NCBI GenBank assembly: GCA_031761405.1
Contig: JASEVX010000001.1
Span: 202,820,390-202,884,389, forward strand
Source of the DNA: Serripes groenlandicus
Lineage: Eukaryota; Mollusca; Bivalvia; Cardiida; Cardiidae
DNA: 64,000 bases
Direction: 5' to 3'
Below the pieces are notes generated by a model. That model did no database searches, was not told the DNA's origin, and worked only from the letters and a program-made list of their open reading frames with translations. Shown piece after piece: positions 9,731-20,393 of this stretch (the first letter of the stretch is position 1; each line of letters opens with the position of its first letter). A program made the translations under genes and the position numbers.

Positions 9731-9811
9731 CCTTGCATTTTCTGCCATTTTCATGCAAATTTATTATAAAAGTAGTCCTCGTAAAGTAGTTCAATGGCTC
9801 ACTGAGTTTAA

Positions 9812-10029
9812 AGGTGCTGCACTCACGATGGAGATCAAAATTTTAAAATGTTGAAACTTCTACTTATATTCAAAGTAAGTAATAAGTAGTTTAAAAATCT
9901 ATTTTGGTATTTGAAAGTGAAATTATTACTCTAATTTTATCCTAGAATTATGATTCTAATGTTTCAAGACAACTTTTGAATAGTTTTAAAACTTTGATTA
10001 TAATATCTATTTTCTGGAGTTCAGCACCT
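9812..10029. mobile_element. Family L element, a third TTAA-targeted MITE
   Basis: TTAA at 9808-9811 and 10030-10033 bracket a 218-bp AT-rich unit with inverted ends AGGTGCTGCACTC and GAGTTCAGCACCT. Only one copy is seen in the window. TTAA duplication fits a piggyBac-like element. Confidence 0.7.
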
Positions 10030-10039
10030 TTAAAACGAA

Positions 10040-10175
10040 TAAGAAAAAATGCATAATTTGGAAATTTTTGAAGCATTATTTTTAAACAGAAGTTTAACAC
10101 ATTGTGGGAAAAAAGAGATATTGCTCATTTTCGGTGATATCTTCTATTTCCATAATGTTTCTGAAAAGGTTAACT
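10040..10175. mobile_element. Family A remnant
   Basis: Contains GTTTAACACATTGTGGG, a decayed stem (GATATTGCTCATTTTCGGTG) and CCATAATGTTTCTG. The ends are lost. Confidence 0.5.
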
Positions 10176-10189
10176 TAATTTCGTGGACC

Positions 10190-10480
10190 ACCTTTGATGT
10201 TTAACGGATCGCGGGTTCGAACCCTGGCTGAGTCATACCAAAGATTTAAAAAAATAATGAAGTAATACCTGCCCTCCTTGGCGCTCAGGATTAGGGGATT
10301 AGCTTTACGCACTGACTTGCACATGTCAGGATAAATAAACCATTACAATTGGTAACTGACACAGGAACTGCGTGATATAACTGAAGGGGCTTAAAACATC
10401 AAGCAATCAATCAATCAATTATTTCCTGTAATTAATCGATCAATTATTTCCTGTAATCAATCAATCAATTATTTCCTGTA
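10190..10480 (+). mobile_element. tRNA-derived SINE, type i, with tail repeat
   Basis: Box B GGGTTCGAACCCTGGC, the junction GAGTCATACCAAAG, body GCCCTCCTTGGCGCTCAGG and GTCAGGATAAATAAACC, then the 3' end GCGTGATATAACTGAAGG and a (TCAA)n tail. The tail has expanded into three copies of a unit containing CAATTATTTCCTGTAA (10405-10480). Confidence 0.8.
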
Positions 10481-10664
10481 ACCTATTTGGCATGGCGCCT
10501 GGTTGAACGGTGCACCAGTCGAAACAAAATGTGCGTAAGCATTATAAATGTACACAAGCATTTGCATACGCACGCATGCTAAAGGATCCGGGCCATTGTG
10601 TGATTCTATTTTTTTCCGTAGCATTAGTAAACCGTAATGTGCGAACATTGTAAAGCCTGACCAT

Positions 10665-12200
10665 GCTGTTGATGTACTAGAACTTCTATCGTTACTATTG
10701 ACTTACTAGTACTGCTATCGTAACTGTTGACTTACTAGTACTGCTATCGTAACTGTTGGCTTACTATAACTGCTATCGTAACTATTGGCTTACTAGAACT
10801 TCTATCGTAACTATTGGCTTACTAGAACTTCTATCGTAACTATTGGCTTACTAGAACTGCTATCGTAACTATTGACTTACTAGAACCTTTATCGTTACTA
10901 TTGACTTAATAGTACTGCTATCGTAACTATTGGCTTACTAGAACTTATATCGTAACTAGTGGCTTACTAGAACTTCTATCGTAACTATTGACTTACTAGA
11001 ACCTCTATCGTTACTATTGACTTACTAGTACTGCTATCGTTACTGTTGGCTTACTAGAACTTCTATCGTAACTATTGACTTACTAGAAATTCTATCGTAA
11101 CTATTGACTTACTAGAACTTCTATCGTTACCGTTGTTTTACTAGAACTGATATCGTTACTGTTAACTTACTACTAGAAATGCTATCGTTACTGTTGGCTT
11201 ACTAGAACTTCTATCGTTACTATTGACTTACTAGAACTGCTATCTTTACTATTGACTTACTAGAACTTCTATCGTTACTATTGGCTTACTATAACTGCTA
11301 TCGTTTCTGTTGACTTACTAGAACTTCTATCGTAACTATTAGCTTACTATAACTGCTATCGTTACCGTTGACTTACTAGAACTGCTATCGTTACTGTTGA
11401 CTTATTAGAACTTCTATCGTAACTATTGGCTTACTATAACTGCTATCGTTTCTGTTGACTTACTAGAACTTCTATCGTAACTATTGGCTTACTATAACTG
11501 CTATCGTTTCTGTTGACTTACTAGTACTGCTATCGTAACTATTAGCTTACTAGAACTTATATCGTAACTATTGACTTACTAGAACTTCTATCGTAACTAT
11601 TGGCTTACTATAACTGCTATCGTTTATGTTGACTTACTAGTACTGCTATCGTAACTATTAGCTTACTAGAACTTCTATCGTAACTATTGACTTACTAGAA
11701 CTTCTATCGTTACCGTTGACTTACTAGAACTGCTATCGTTACTGTTGACTTACTACTAGAAGTGCTATCGTTACTGTTGGCTTAGTAGAACTGCTATCGT
11801 TACTATTGAATTACTAGAACTGCTATCGTTACTATTGATTTACTAGGACTGCTATCATTACTGTTGACTTACTAAAACTGCTATCGTTACTGTTGACTTA
11901 CTAAAACTGCTATCGTTACTATTAGCTTACTAGTACTTATATCGTTAGTACTATCGTAACTGTTGACTTACTAAAACTGCTATCGTTACTATTGACTTAC
12001 TAGAACTGCTATCATTACTGTTGACTTACTAGAACTTCTATCGTTACTATTGACTTACTAGAACTGCTATCGTTACTATTGACTTACTAGAACTGTTATT
12101 GTTACTATTGACTTACTAGAACTGCTATTGTTATTATTGACTTACTAGAACTGCTATTGTTATTATTGACATACTTAAACTGCTACGAGAACTTCTATTA
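10665..12200. repeat. 29-bp minisatellite, about 53 units
   Basis: Unit is CTATCGTTACTATTGACTTA followed by CTAGAACTG. The measured spacing between early units is exactly 29 bases. Units differ at a few positions (GTAACT/GTTACT, TTGAC/TTGGC, CTG/CTT), and variant units occur with an extra ACT. No open frame of note runs through it. The array ends in units with TATTGTTATTATTGAC. Confidence 0.95.
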
Positions 12201-12409
12201 AACCGTGGATGATTGATACGTTCTTCCATATGTGTTGTAACGTCATTTCCTCGAAACAAAAAAGTGGTAGCGCATTTTGTATGATAAAACAGATTAGACC
12301 ACACGATTGAGCAGGCTTATTTTGATATTGTTTAAAGTTGTTCGCAAATAGTATGTTCAAACATGCACATCACATTAAGCAAATGTGCTAGGCTATGCCT
12401 TAAGAACTT

Positions 12410-12600
12410 AGCGGGATGGACCGTCGACCTCTCGTACTCAAGGTTCCGTGTTCGCATCCCATAAAGAGCGGGTTCTACCTTTGGAATTTGTCCACACAAA
12501 CAGCGCGAGTACTGGTGAAGTCTCTAGGTAGCAGACATCGACGTGATTAATATAAGCTGAAAGCTTGTTTCGCAATCAATGTAAAATGATAACTTTTAAT
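12410..12600 (+). mobile_element. tRNA-derived SINE, type iii
   Basis: Head GGACCGTCGACCTCTCGTAC and GTGTTCGCATCCC, then GTCCACACAAACAGCGCGAG, GTACTGGTGAAGTCTC, GTGATTAATATAAGCTGAAA and TTTCGCAATCAATGTAAAAT. Confidence 0.75.
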
Positions 12601-12949
12601 TAACCAGATCAACCTGTACATTTACGCAGCATGTTCAGGCTAATAAGGAGCAAGTTGTTCTTTCTCTAAAATATTTTCAACTTTGTAAACATTGTTTTCT
12701 TAAAATGTCCTAGATGTTACATGTTTTCCGTTTTCTTAAAATGTCCTAGATGTTACATGTTTTTTCTATTTTCTGCAAATGCTTTCTCAAAGCAGATAAC
12801 TCCACCTAAACGGTGTTAAGCGTTCATAGTCATTAATATAAATTAATAACGCCCCATTGTATAAGCACCCGTTAATGTGCTATTAATAACATCAATCGCA
12901 TGTCATATTACGAAGTTACGCTTCATAAAGTATTTATGTTGTAATCTTA
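12600..12949. other. No gene seen
   Basis: AT-rich. A short direct duplication of TTTTCTTAAAATGTCCTAGA lies at about 12690-12760; otherwise nothing I can name. Confidence 0.45.
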
Positions 12950-12953
12950 TTAA

Positions 12954-13228
12954 CCCTTTTCCTCATAAAGACGCTTTTTGACGCCTCTGCAGCAGACGGC
13001 TGTTTGAAAACGAGCAATTTCTCCTTTTGCCACAATGTTTTCCACTTATAGTCATAATGAATAAATATATATTGTCTTATGGCGCATCGACAGCTAGGTC
13101 ATTTAGCGCGCATTTAAATTTTATTATTCATGTTCCCTGGGTGAACAAACCAGTACTTATAGTCATAGGTTATCCATTCAATTATAGAGATTTCCTATTT
13201 TTTGACAAAATATGTTCAAAGTCGTCTG
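12954..13228 (+). mobile_element. Family A element interrupted by a 98-bp insertion
   Basis: TTAA at 12950-12953, then CCCTTTTCCTCATAAAGACG. Part of the central stem is deleted (only CGAGCAATTT remains). The element is split at 13056/13155 by an insertion. The right end stops at GTCGTCTGCTTC without the terminal repeat. Confidence 0.8.
13057..13154. mobile_element. Small insertion with 13-bp target duplication
   Basis: ACTTATAGTCATA occurs at 13044-13056 and again at 13155-13167, while other family A copies have it once. The 98 bp between are foreign to family A. The insert ends CCCTGGGTGAACAAACCAGT, similar to a SINE body piece on the opposite strand at about 41640. A variable 13-bp duplication suggests target-primed (LINE-type) insertion of a truncated SINE-like piece. 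Confidence 0.65.
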
Positions 13229-13554
13229 CTTCAAATAAATAGCACCGGCCTCCTTGGGCCTATTAGTCACCTTTGCATAAGTACAAGTGTCCATTTCGTT
13301 CATAAATAAATATATATCAAATATAAATGGATTGAGTTGAAATAATTTAGCGTATAGTCTAGTTTACTACATAATTACATAATTATAATCTGACTGAATT
13401 GCATGATAGAATGATTGATCATGATCATTTATGAGATTAGTTAATATATATATCGTTTCTATATGTGGGAAAGGGTTGAACAAATCAATACAACTAAGAG
13501 ATAACACCAAGATAGCAGCAAAAGTACGATCAAGCAGCGTAAGACGAACGGTAA

Positions 13555-13655
13555 ATTTGCATTGCCATTAGCCGGAAAACCCTCTTGTATTGCAATTAGC
13601 CGGAAAACCCTCAGTATTGCCATTAGCCGGAAAACCCTCAGTATTGCCATCTTGA
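13555..13655. repeat. Short tandem repeat, 27-30 bp unit, 4 copies
   Basis: The unit contains TTGCCATTAGCCGGAAAACC and CTCAGT. The two last copies are identical over 27 bp. It gives a repetitive minus-strand frame that I do not consider a gene. Confidence 0.85.
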
Positions 13656-13944
13656 TTCGGGAAATACAAGAAAAAGTATAAGTTTAAATTTTACATGCGT
13701 GTACATGATACATGAAAGCCGAACTTTAATGTTTTTAATTACAAGTATTCTATTTTAAGATATCAATTGACACGGTATGTTGTATGCATAATTGATTAGC
13801 ATAATTACTAAAAATTAATTAAAAATATATTTGTTAAATGACAGAGTGTTATGAACAATGTTTGACATGTTTTGTAAAGGAACAGCAAGACTTCCCTATA
13901 GACTTATATCACGTCATTCAGTTTCTGGTACCAAGCTTTGCAAA

Positions 13945-14226
13945 GTGATATATGTCGGTAGCGACGCGGGCTGTCAATCCAAGGGGCTGTGTGATCAAAC
14001 CCCAGCTCGACCAAAATTATATTCAAGACGTTTCACAAAAGTCAATGCGACAAGCGTCATTCATCTTTCACAAATTGGATATCAGTTATTGTTGAAAAGC
14101 AGCCAGTTACTTTAAAAGTCGGTTGTGTGGAGAACTAGTGTGAGAAAGCCGCGAAACACATGAGTAAGTGAACTGTATTGGCTGCCGTAAATTTGATGAA
14201 ACGTTGCTAAACCCAATCAATTAATC
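13945..14226 (+). mobile_element. tRNA-derived SINE, type ii
   Basis: Head with GTCGGTAGCGACGCGGGCTG and a degenerate box B (GTGATCAAACCCCAGC), then CACAAAAGTCAATGCGACAA, GAAAAGCAGCCAGTTAC, GTGTGAGAAAGCCGCGAAAC, and a 3' end with CTGCCGTAAATTTGATG and a TCAA-type tail. An 85-codon frame over it is not a gene. Confidence 0.8.
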
Positions 14227-14431
14227 AACCATCCTTTACGTTAAACCCTTTAAATACGTGCTATTCGTTAAAAACAATCCATGGTTTTCAGTTTGTTCTT
14301 GCCTATCGGAGTATCCTTTGCTAAAATGTAGTAACTCGTATTGCGGGATTAGATTGCATGAATGTGCATGTTGGTTTTGGTTACATTAATTGTAAAAGCT
14401 GTTTATTATGATATGTAAATATAATTATATA

Positions 14432-14891
14432 TACTCTTTCCCACATGCAGACGAATTCAGACACACCTGTATCAATCCAGTTTTGAAAGTTTTGTGACGA
14501 AAGGAGGAATTTCTCGAAATGAGTAATTTCTCATTTTGTCACGATGTGTTAAACCTTTCCCTCATATAGACGCTTTCTGACGCCTCTGCAGCAGACATTT
14601 TTTTTGAAAACATTGTGACAAAAGAAGGAATTGCTCAAAACGAGCAATTTCTTCTTTTGCCACAATGTTTGCCACTTTTGGTCATAGGTTATTCATTCAA
14701 TTATAGAGATTTTCCTTTTTTTGACAAAATATGTTCAAATTTGTCTGCAGCATAATTGTCGTATAAGGGAAAGGGTGAACTGAAATCGATTATCACACTT
14801 TCATAAAAATAATTGTATTTGTTTGGGTATATTTTGCCTACATGTTTCTAAGGCGTCTGCTGCAGACTTGATGTATGCGGGAAAGAGTTTA
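14432..14891 (+). mobile_element. Family A copy interrupted by another A copy
   Basis: Outer copy: CTCTTTCCCACATGCAGACG and stem ATTTCTCGAAATGAGTAATT at the left, CGTCTGCTGCAGACTTG and GTATGCGGGAAAGAG at the right. The inner copy sits at a TTAA within it. Confidence 0.75.
14553..14775 (+). mobile_element. Family A element nested in a family A element
   Basis: TTAA at 14549-14552, left end ACCTTTCCCTCATATAG, stem AATTGCTCAAAACGAGCAAT, right end GTATAAGGGAAAGGG. Confidence 0.85.
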
Positions 14892-15049
14892 AAAGACATG
14901 ACAGCTTGCTAAAAAAAAATGGCCAGATTCATCGGAAATTAATCGTGTTCTTAAAGCACAAGAAGCACTTCAGTTCTCCTATCGTATTGTCTCTGAAACT
15001 AATAATGAAAGATTGACATGTTATTGTCTTTTATCTGGGTCAACACACA

Positions 15050-15380
15050 TTTAACCCTTTTCCCCCATATTAACGATATTTGAAATCTTTACTGCAGTTG
15101 TCTTTAGAAATTTTAGGCGAAAGGATAATTAACTCTTTCAGCGCCAATATTGAGCTTTTTGCAAACAATACTGATTCAGGTGAGTCAGCTCGTAACGAGC
15201 TGTCTCACCTGAAATCAGCATTGTTTGCCTTATGGTTATCCAAATATTCCAAAATTATTATACCATATAAAATAGAGTCGCCCGACTTTGATCATGGAAT
15301 AGTCTACTTTAAACAATTCGGCGCTGAAAGAGTTAACTCACTGATATATGTTGACTTTAGACGCAAAGGTTTTTCTTTTA
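15050..15380. mobile_element. Family A remnant split by a family B element
   Basis: TTTAACCCTTTTCCCCCATA and GCAGTTGTCTTTAG lie left of the B copy and a weak GTTGACTTTAGACGC lies right of it. Confidence 0.5.
15133..15332 (+). mobile_element. Family B element (family description)
   Basis: TTAA at 15129-15132 and 15333-15336 flank a 200-bp unit with inverted ends CTCTTTCAGCGCCAA and TTCGGCGCTGAAAGAG. In the centre GGTGAGTCAGCTCG and CGAGCTGTCTCACC form a long stem, framed by GCAAACAATAC and GCATTGTTTGCC. TTAA target and lack of coding capacity make it a second piggyBac-like MITE. The 111-codon frame at 15080-15415 runs through the element and is not a gene. Confidence 0.9.
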
Positions 15381-15720
15381 AACCGTGGTACACTTTTTTA
15401 CTTCCACTTTTATAATACGTTTTAGCCTGAGACTGGTTTTTAGTAGACGAAAATAAAACTGTTCCTTCTACATCACAAATGCAAGCGATTCAATTTCCGA
15501 TCTTGTATCATTCTTTTGATGTTTTGTTGTTTTTCTCTCTCTTCAATTCGGATGTGTTATAGGCTTGCATAACGTGGAATGCCGTTTATATTGTGCAGAC
15601 ACATTCAATTATATCTTCGTTCTACTAGAATGAAATTCAATTTATAGAAGATTTTTTATTTTTTTCAATATTGGTTTGAACACATATGTTCATCATCTTT
15701 GTACAATATATGCAATGAGA

Positions 15721-16293
15721 CCACAGGTGCCAATCTCGTTTAAACATCTAAAAATAGCATTTGACTATACTATGGCTAAGTTCACGACGAACCCGAGTTC
15801 CGACTAGAGTTACACGGGTTCCTCATGAACGGCAAGAGTTTTAACCCTAGTGACGTCATATGCACTTCTGACCCGACTATTTGCAACTCTGCTTCAAGCC
15901 AGAGTTAGAAGAATTCCAAAATGGCGGAGGGTTGCAATTCTTGATGCTGGTGTGTAAATAATCCTAAAATACGAACCTCTGAGTTCAGTAATCAGTGATG
16001 TTTTTATTTGTAAGGCAGATAAATAAGGATTTGTTTAATTGGGCCCTGCAACTAATTGCGATCCGTAATTTAGACAACAAGAAAACGAGATTTCTGGTGT
16101 CGATAATGAAATAAGTGGATACAACACGGAGGCTTCCATTTTGAATTCAAGAGAACCAAGTGTCTGCGCATGCGCCATCGATACACGTGCCCCCTGACCC
16201 TACACTCTTTGAGTTCGACATGAACTTAGCCATTGTAAATATCTATAGTCAAATGCTATTTTTTTTTATTTTAAACGAGACTCGCACCTGTGG
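15721..16293. mobile_element. hAT-like non-autonomous transposon, 573 bp
   Basis: The left end CCACAGGTGCCAATCTCG is matched by the reverse complement at the right end (CGAGACTCGCACCTGTGG). The similarity continues for about 60 bases, to GGCTAAGTTCA. The flanks CAATGAGA (15713-15720) and CAATGACA (16294-16301) are an 8-bp target duplication with one mismatch, as hAT elements make. The interior has no long frame but includes a perfect CRE palindrome TGACGTCA at 15851-15858 and AAAATGGCGG at about 15919-15927, which resembles a YY1 site. Confidence 0.75.
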
Positions 16294-16469
16294 CAATGAC
16301 ATGCGTGATAGCATAACAGTTGTATAACACTTATAAGCAAAATATGGAAAATGATTGTAAAAGCAAATGTTAATATATCGAATTAATCCTTTCAGTATAC
16401 AGCACTACATGTTTATAACACATATTGTCTCATAGACTATTTGAAATTGAGACTTTTTTATGAAGAATT

Positions 16470-16539
16470 CATCCACGCTACCCAGGCTTATTCATACAAT
16501 ATATCATATATTTTATGAATAGCCTGGGTACCGAGGATG
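16470..16539. mobile_element. Family F foldback element, 70 bp, 9-bp target duplication
   Basis: CATCCACGCTACCCAGGC at the left is inverted as GCCTGGGTACCGAGGATG at the right, with only an AT-rich centre between. Flanks TGAAGAATT (16461-16469) and TTAAGAATT (16540-16548) match at 8 of 9 bases. The same ends make up the larger copy at 54655-54889. Confidence 0.8.
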
Positions 16540-16719
16540 TTAAGAATTATGTCAAATAAAAAGAAATTATGCTCCAGGTAATTTCTTCTTTTTCGGACAA
16601 TGTCTTCAAGAGTCCTCGTCTGCACATGCGCCAATTGTCGTCTGTATGATTCACGAACATCGTTTTATGGATGATTTGTTTAAGATACCAATAATGAAAT
16701 AAGCGTGACAAAACAGATT

Positions 16720-16912
16720 TTCAACAGAATAATTAGGAAACATATTGTCAAAAACGTTAAAAATCTCCATATATGAACAATTAATCATTAAACGGGGTTG
16801 AAATCATTGTGGGGGAAAAGGAGAAAGTGCTCATGTTGAGCAATTTCTACTCTCTCCAAAATATTTTCAGAAGTTGTCTGCTGCAGAGACACCAGAGAGT
16901 GTATTGGGATGA
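16720..16912 (-). mobile_element. Family A element, diverged
   Basis: Stem AAAGTGCTCATGTTGAGCAA, GTTGTCTGCTGCAGAGAC at the right, terminal GGGATGAGTTAA. The left end is degraded. Confidence 0.6.
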
Positions 16913-16919
16913 GTTAAGT

Positions 16920-17500
16920 AAATAATTGCACCTGGCGACAATATATTTACAAAAACGTGGTTTGAATTGAAGAAGAGAGCAATTTACCGCCGAGTAAAAA
17001 ACAACCGTAATTCAAATCAATATGTAATTTAAGGACGTCGCCTCCCACATACTTTTTTTTGACAGTTAGACAACAGTGAAATATATAATAGAACATAGAA
17101 TCGGGTAAATATAAATAACACTCACTAATGACGTCATACCGGACTAATAATTAAATGTAAATAACACATGTTGTTAATGACATGTCAACTTCTAAGACCT
17201 TGACCTTGCTGCCAAAGAGCTCAAAGAACGTCAAGTTGCCGACAGATCGAAAGCGCACTCGTTTTGATCATTTGTCCTATTATACTGTAAACATTAAATA
17301 CCATTTTAGAATATATATTTTTAACTCTTTCTAGAACACGATCAGGTAACGTAATTGACAAAGTTTCGGTCTAACCTATATTACACACCATCGCTCCTCA
17401 GAAAAAAATGTCATTTGCATACTTGTATATTTCTTTTCTAATCGTATGTAAATAAAGTGTTGACATGCTAAACAAGAAAAATTAATTATTTTGTATCCAT
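16920..17500. other. No recognised feature
   Basis: AT-rich intron-like sequence; I found no exon-like block or known repeat. Confidence 0.4.
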
Positions 17501-17506
17501 TCTTAA

Positions 17507-17711
17507 CTCTTTCGGCGCCAAAGGCAATATTGAGCTTTTTGCAAACAATGCAGATTCAGGTGAGTCAGCTCCTAACGAGCTGTCTCACCTGAAATATGCA
17601 TTGTTTGGCTGTGAGTTATAAAAATATTCCAAAAATCCTATACCATGAAAATAGACTCGTCCGAGTTTGAACATGGAAGAGTCTACTTTAAACAATTCGG
17701 CGCTGAAAGGC
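17507..17711 (+). mobile_element. Family B element, complete
   Basis: TTAA at 17503-17506 and 17712-17715. Ends are CTCTTTCGGCGCCAAAGG and TCGGCGCTGAAAGG. The central stem GGTGAGTCAGCTCCTAACGA is followed by its complement. Confidence 0.9.
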
Positions 17712-17739
17712 TTAAGGAAAACCATGAAAACCAGGTTCT

Positions 17740-17875
17740 AACTTTGGGTTTTTTCCACACGAACGGCGCGAGTACTGGTTAAGTCTCCAGGAAGCAGACG
17801 TCGAGCTTGATTAGTTTGAATGCTTGTTTCGCAATCGATGTTAAATTAATAAGTTTAAGATTAACTAAGGAAAAC
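17740..17875 (+). mobile_element. SINE type iii, body only
   Basis: TCCACACGAACGGCGCGAG, GTCTCCAGGAAGCAGACGTC, TTTCGCAATCGATG and TAATAAGTTTAAGATTAAC. The tRNA-like head is missing. Confidence 0.7.
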
Positions 17876-17884
17876 CAACCATAT

Positions 17885-18105
17885 CAGATAAGACAATGTG
17901 ACAATCGCCATTCGTCTTCCAGCAATAGGCTAACAGTCTCTGCGAAAAAGGAGTCAATTGCTTGAGAGAGAAAAGCAACACATTTGTGTGGAATACTGGT
18001 GTGAGAAAAAACAGGAAACATATTGGTAGATGAAAAGGCCGCCGTGTTATGACTTAAAAATCGTTTAAAACACCGTGAAACCCCGAAGAACAAATCAATC
18101 ACACA
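17885..18105 (+). mobile_element. SINE type ii, decayed, head missing
   Basis: CATTCGTCTTCCAGCAATAGG, GTGGAATACTGGTGTGAG, AGGCCGCCGTGTTATGAC and a tail with ACAAATCAATC identify the type ii body. The minus-strand frame of 72 codons over it is not a gene. Confidence 0.65.
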
Positions 18106-18404
18106 GTTTACACTGTTCTACAGGGACGAAAGGAGTTCGTGAAGCATAGCCAAAACGGTCGTCAAAAAATGGCTCTACACTTTGATTGATCAACCGAGAT
18201 ATCAACGACCCATCACGTTATGAAATGATATATAGCTTCTTAATGGTCATTATTGAATGTTTTATGATTTATAAGTTATATGTAGCTTTAACCTTTTGCC
18301 TGTAATTGATCTCCGAGCTTGGCTCATTATGACAGACATGAACTTTTCGCCAGAATTATGGTGGCAAATTACTACCGTCATCTAACAGATACCCTTTAGT
18401 GTTA

Positions 18405-18560
18405 GACAGTGGTACAGAGGAAGAGCGTCGGCCTCTCGTACCAAAGGTCCCGGACTGGTTTAAGTCTCATGGAAGTAGACATCGAGCATGATTAATATAA
18501 GCTGAAAGCTTGTTTCGCAATCGATGTAAACAAAATAAGTTTTGACTAACAGATATCTTC
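18405..18560 (+). mobile_element. SINE type iii, internal deletion
   Basis: GGTACAGAGGAAGAGCGTCG and CTCTCGTACCAAAGGTCCC form the head. The box B region is deleted straight into GGTTTAAGTCTCATGGAAG, then GATTAATATAAGCTGAAAGC and TCGATGTAAACAAAATAAG follow. Confidence 0.65.
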
Positions 18561-18710
18561 CGTGAAAACTTATAAGCGAATGCAATGTAAGACAGTGTGC
18601 ATTCTGGGGGCATATAAACTGACTAAGGATAGACAATATTTTGTAAACGTAAAATACACCAAATTGTCTCGGTGATTTCCATTTCTCTTCGGTATTCAAT
18701 AATAGCACAT

Positions 18711-18879
18711 GACACATTCCGTCTCAGGGTGATAGAGGTATAGAGTAGTAATTCCTGAAACAGAAAACCACAGGATACGGAAAAGTGTCTGTCGTTTCGC
18801 CTGCGTGGCATGCTCGGGCAGATCCGGGTCGATACTTTAAGTAGAGTCCACAATGTTGGTTTTCTCATGGAACGGCTCA
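18711..18879 (-). mobile_element. Family D element, half copy
   Basis: Starts inside the element at GACACATTCCGTCTCAGG and runs to TTCTCATGGAACGGCTCA next to TA. The opposite end is absent. Confidence 0.75.
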
Positions 18880-18894
18880 TATATCATTAGGCTC

Positions 18895-19980
18895 GGCGAT
18901 ATCTGTCCGCGGAGAGCCCACGCTCAATACCGATCTCTGACGAGTTTACCTAAAACCCGAACCCTTATAAAGTCTTTCAAAGAGATTTGATTATCCTACT
19001 GTATGCATTTGTACGACTTTGAACCTGTACATGTGTTTGAATCATCATTCGAGACAATTTCGAAAAAATCCACATAAGACAAATAGTATCATTATCATTA
19101 TTATAGTTTATAAATCACAAACAGACACTAATTATAGTAACACGTTTCTTTGTGGGTTTTTTCCCAAAACATAACTGTCATTTTAAGTATGGTATATGAC
19201 TCGTATAGAGAGACTATTTATAGTAACTCGGTCTTGTGTTGGGTTTTTTTTCTCTAAATTTTCCCAAATGAAGACTCGGACGCCTATGATTTGTACAACA
19301 ATCGCGAACAATGTAGACCGAGATTGACCTCCACATGTGTGTGGTGTAATCATTGTTTATACAGTTCGCGGCTGCTTTTATTACACTTGTGAACAAATAC
19401 GTCAATGAAAAAAGGTCACACGAGTTTGTGATATTATTAAAATATTCAACAATTTGATGCTGTTATCAAATCAGAACAAAAACGATATTTAAAACTGCCA
19501 AGTATTTACGAGATGCATTTAAACAAAAAAAATAGAGAATGCTATTTCAACATGATAATAGCCTGTTAACATTATACCATGTTGTAATATATGATCAATT
19601 AATTAATTTTCCATCTTATCAGAACTGTTTGTACGTATAATTGTTTGTATGTTTTGTATGTTTCTCTTTTACTTTTGCCATAAGTGATCACTGTTACAAT
19701 TTGTATTGGCCAAAGGCGTTGTAAATGCTGATTTTTCCGAATGAAATTTGATTGAATTGAATTCTATCTCACGGTAAGCGATTTTAATCAACTGCTAGTT
19801 ATCCTGTTATAATAATTAGTATTTGAGAACGATTTAGATGAAGATGAACCTGAACGTACGTGCAGTCTAGACTACAGTATTCCGAGTTCAATAAAGAAAT
19901 TCGATGCCCCGCGGTTTAATTAGATTATCAGGAAAGGCTTTATGCATACGCATGAACTTGCTCGTAAAATCAAGGAGAAT
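18895..19980. other. About 1.1 kb without recognisable feature
   Basis: AT-rich. TATAGTAACACG and TATAGTAACTCG blocks around 19130 and 19215 look like a weak local duplication. No exon-like block was found. Confidence 0.4.
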
Positions 19981-19982
19981 TG

Positions 19983-20393
19983 AAACCCTTTTCCCGCATT
20001 CGACAAAACATTAACTTTTTCAGCACCAATGGTAATATTGAGGTTTTTGCAAACAATACTGATTCAGGTGAGTCAGCTCGTAACGAGCTGTCTCACCTGA
20101 AATCAGCATTGTTTGCCTTCTAGTTATCAAAAAAGTCCAAACTTGTATTACATGAGAAATGGAGACGCCCGATGAATATGGAAGAGTCTACTTTAAACAA
20201 TTCGGCGCTGAAAGAGTTCAGCCAAAAAAATATGAAAATTCTCTATAATTGATATACCAAATATTGTGTAAAGTTGAAGTCTGTTTGGCAAAAGGCGAAA
20301 TTGGTGTGAGCAATTTCTGCTTCTGTCACAATGGTTTCAAAAGACATTCTGCTACAGAGACGTCAGAACGGCGTCGTTATGTGGGAAAGTATT
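19983..20393 (-). mobile_element. Family A copy split by a family B element
   Basis: Left end AACCCTTTTCCCGCATTCG (19984) is separated from the rest (AAATTCTCTATAATTG, stem GGCGAAATTGGTGTGAGCAA, right end TATGTGGGAAAG) by the B element at 20015-20216. Confidence 0.75.
20015..20216 (+). mobile_element. Family B element nested in family A
   Basis: TTAA at 20011-20014; the right flank is TTCA. Ends are CTTTTTCAGCACCAATGG and TTCGGCGCTGAAAGAG. The central stem GTCAGCTCGTAACGAGCTG is intact. Confidence 0.88.

Noticed and set aside
10665..12200. CRISPR array
   Set aside because: The 29-bp units are contiguous with no unique spacers, and the genome is eukaryotic.
15080..15415. 111-codon + frame as a gene
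   Set aside because: It spans a family B element from end to end, including its palindrome.
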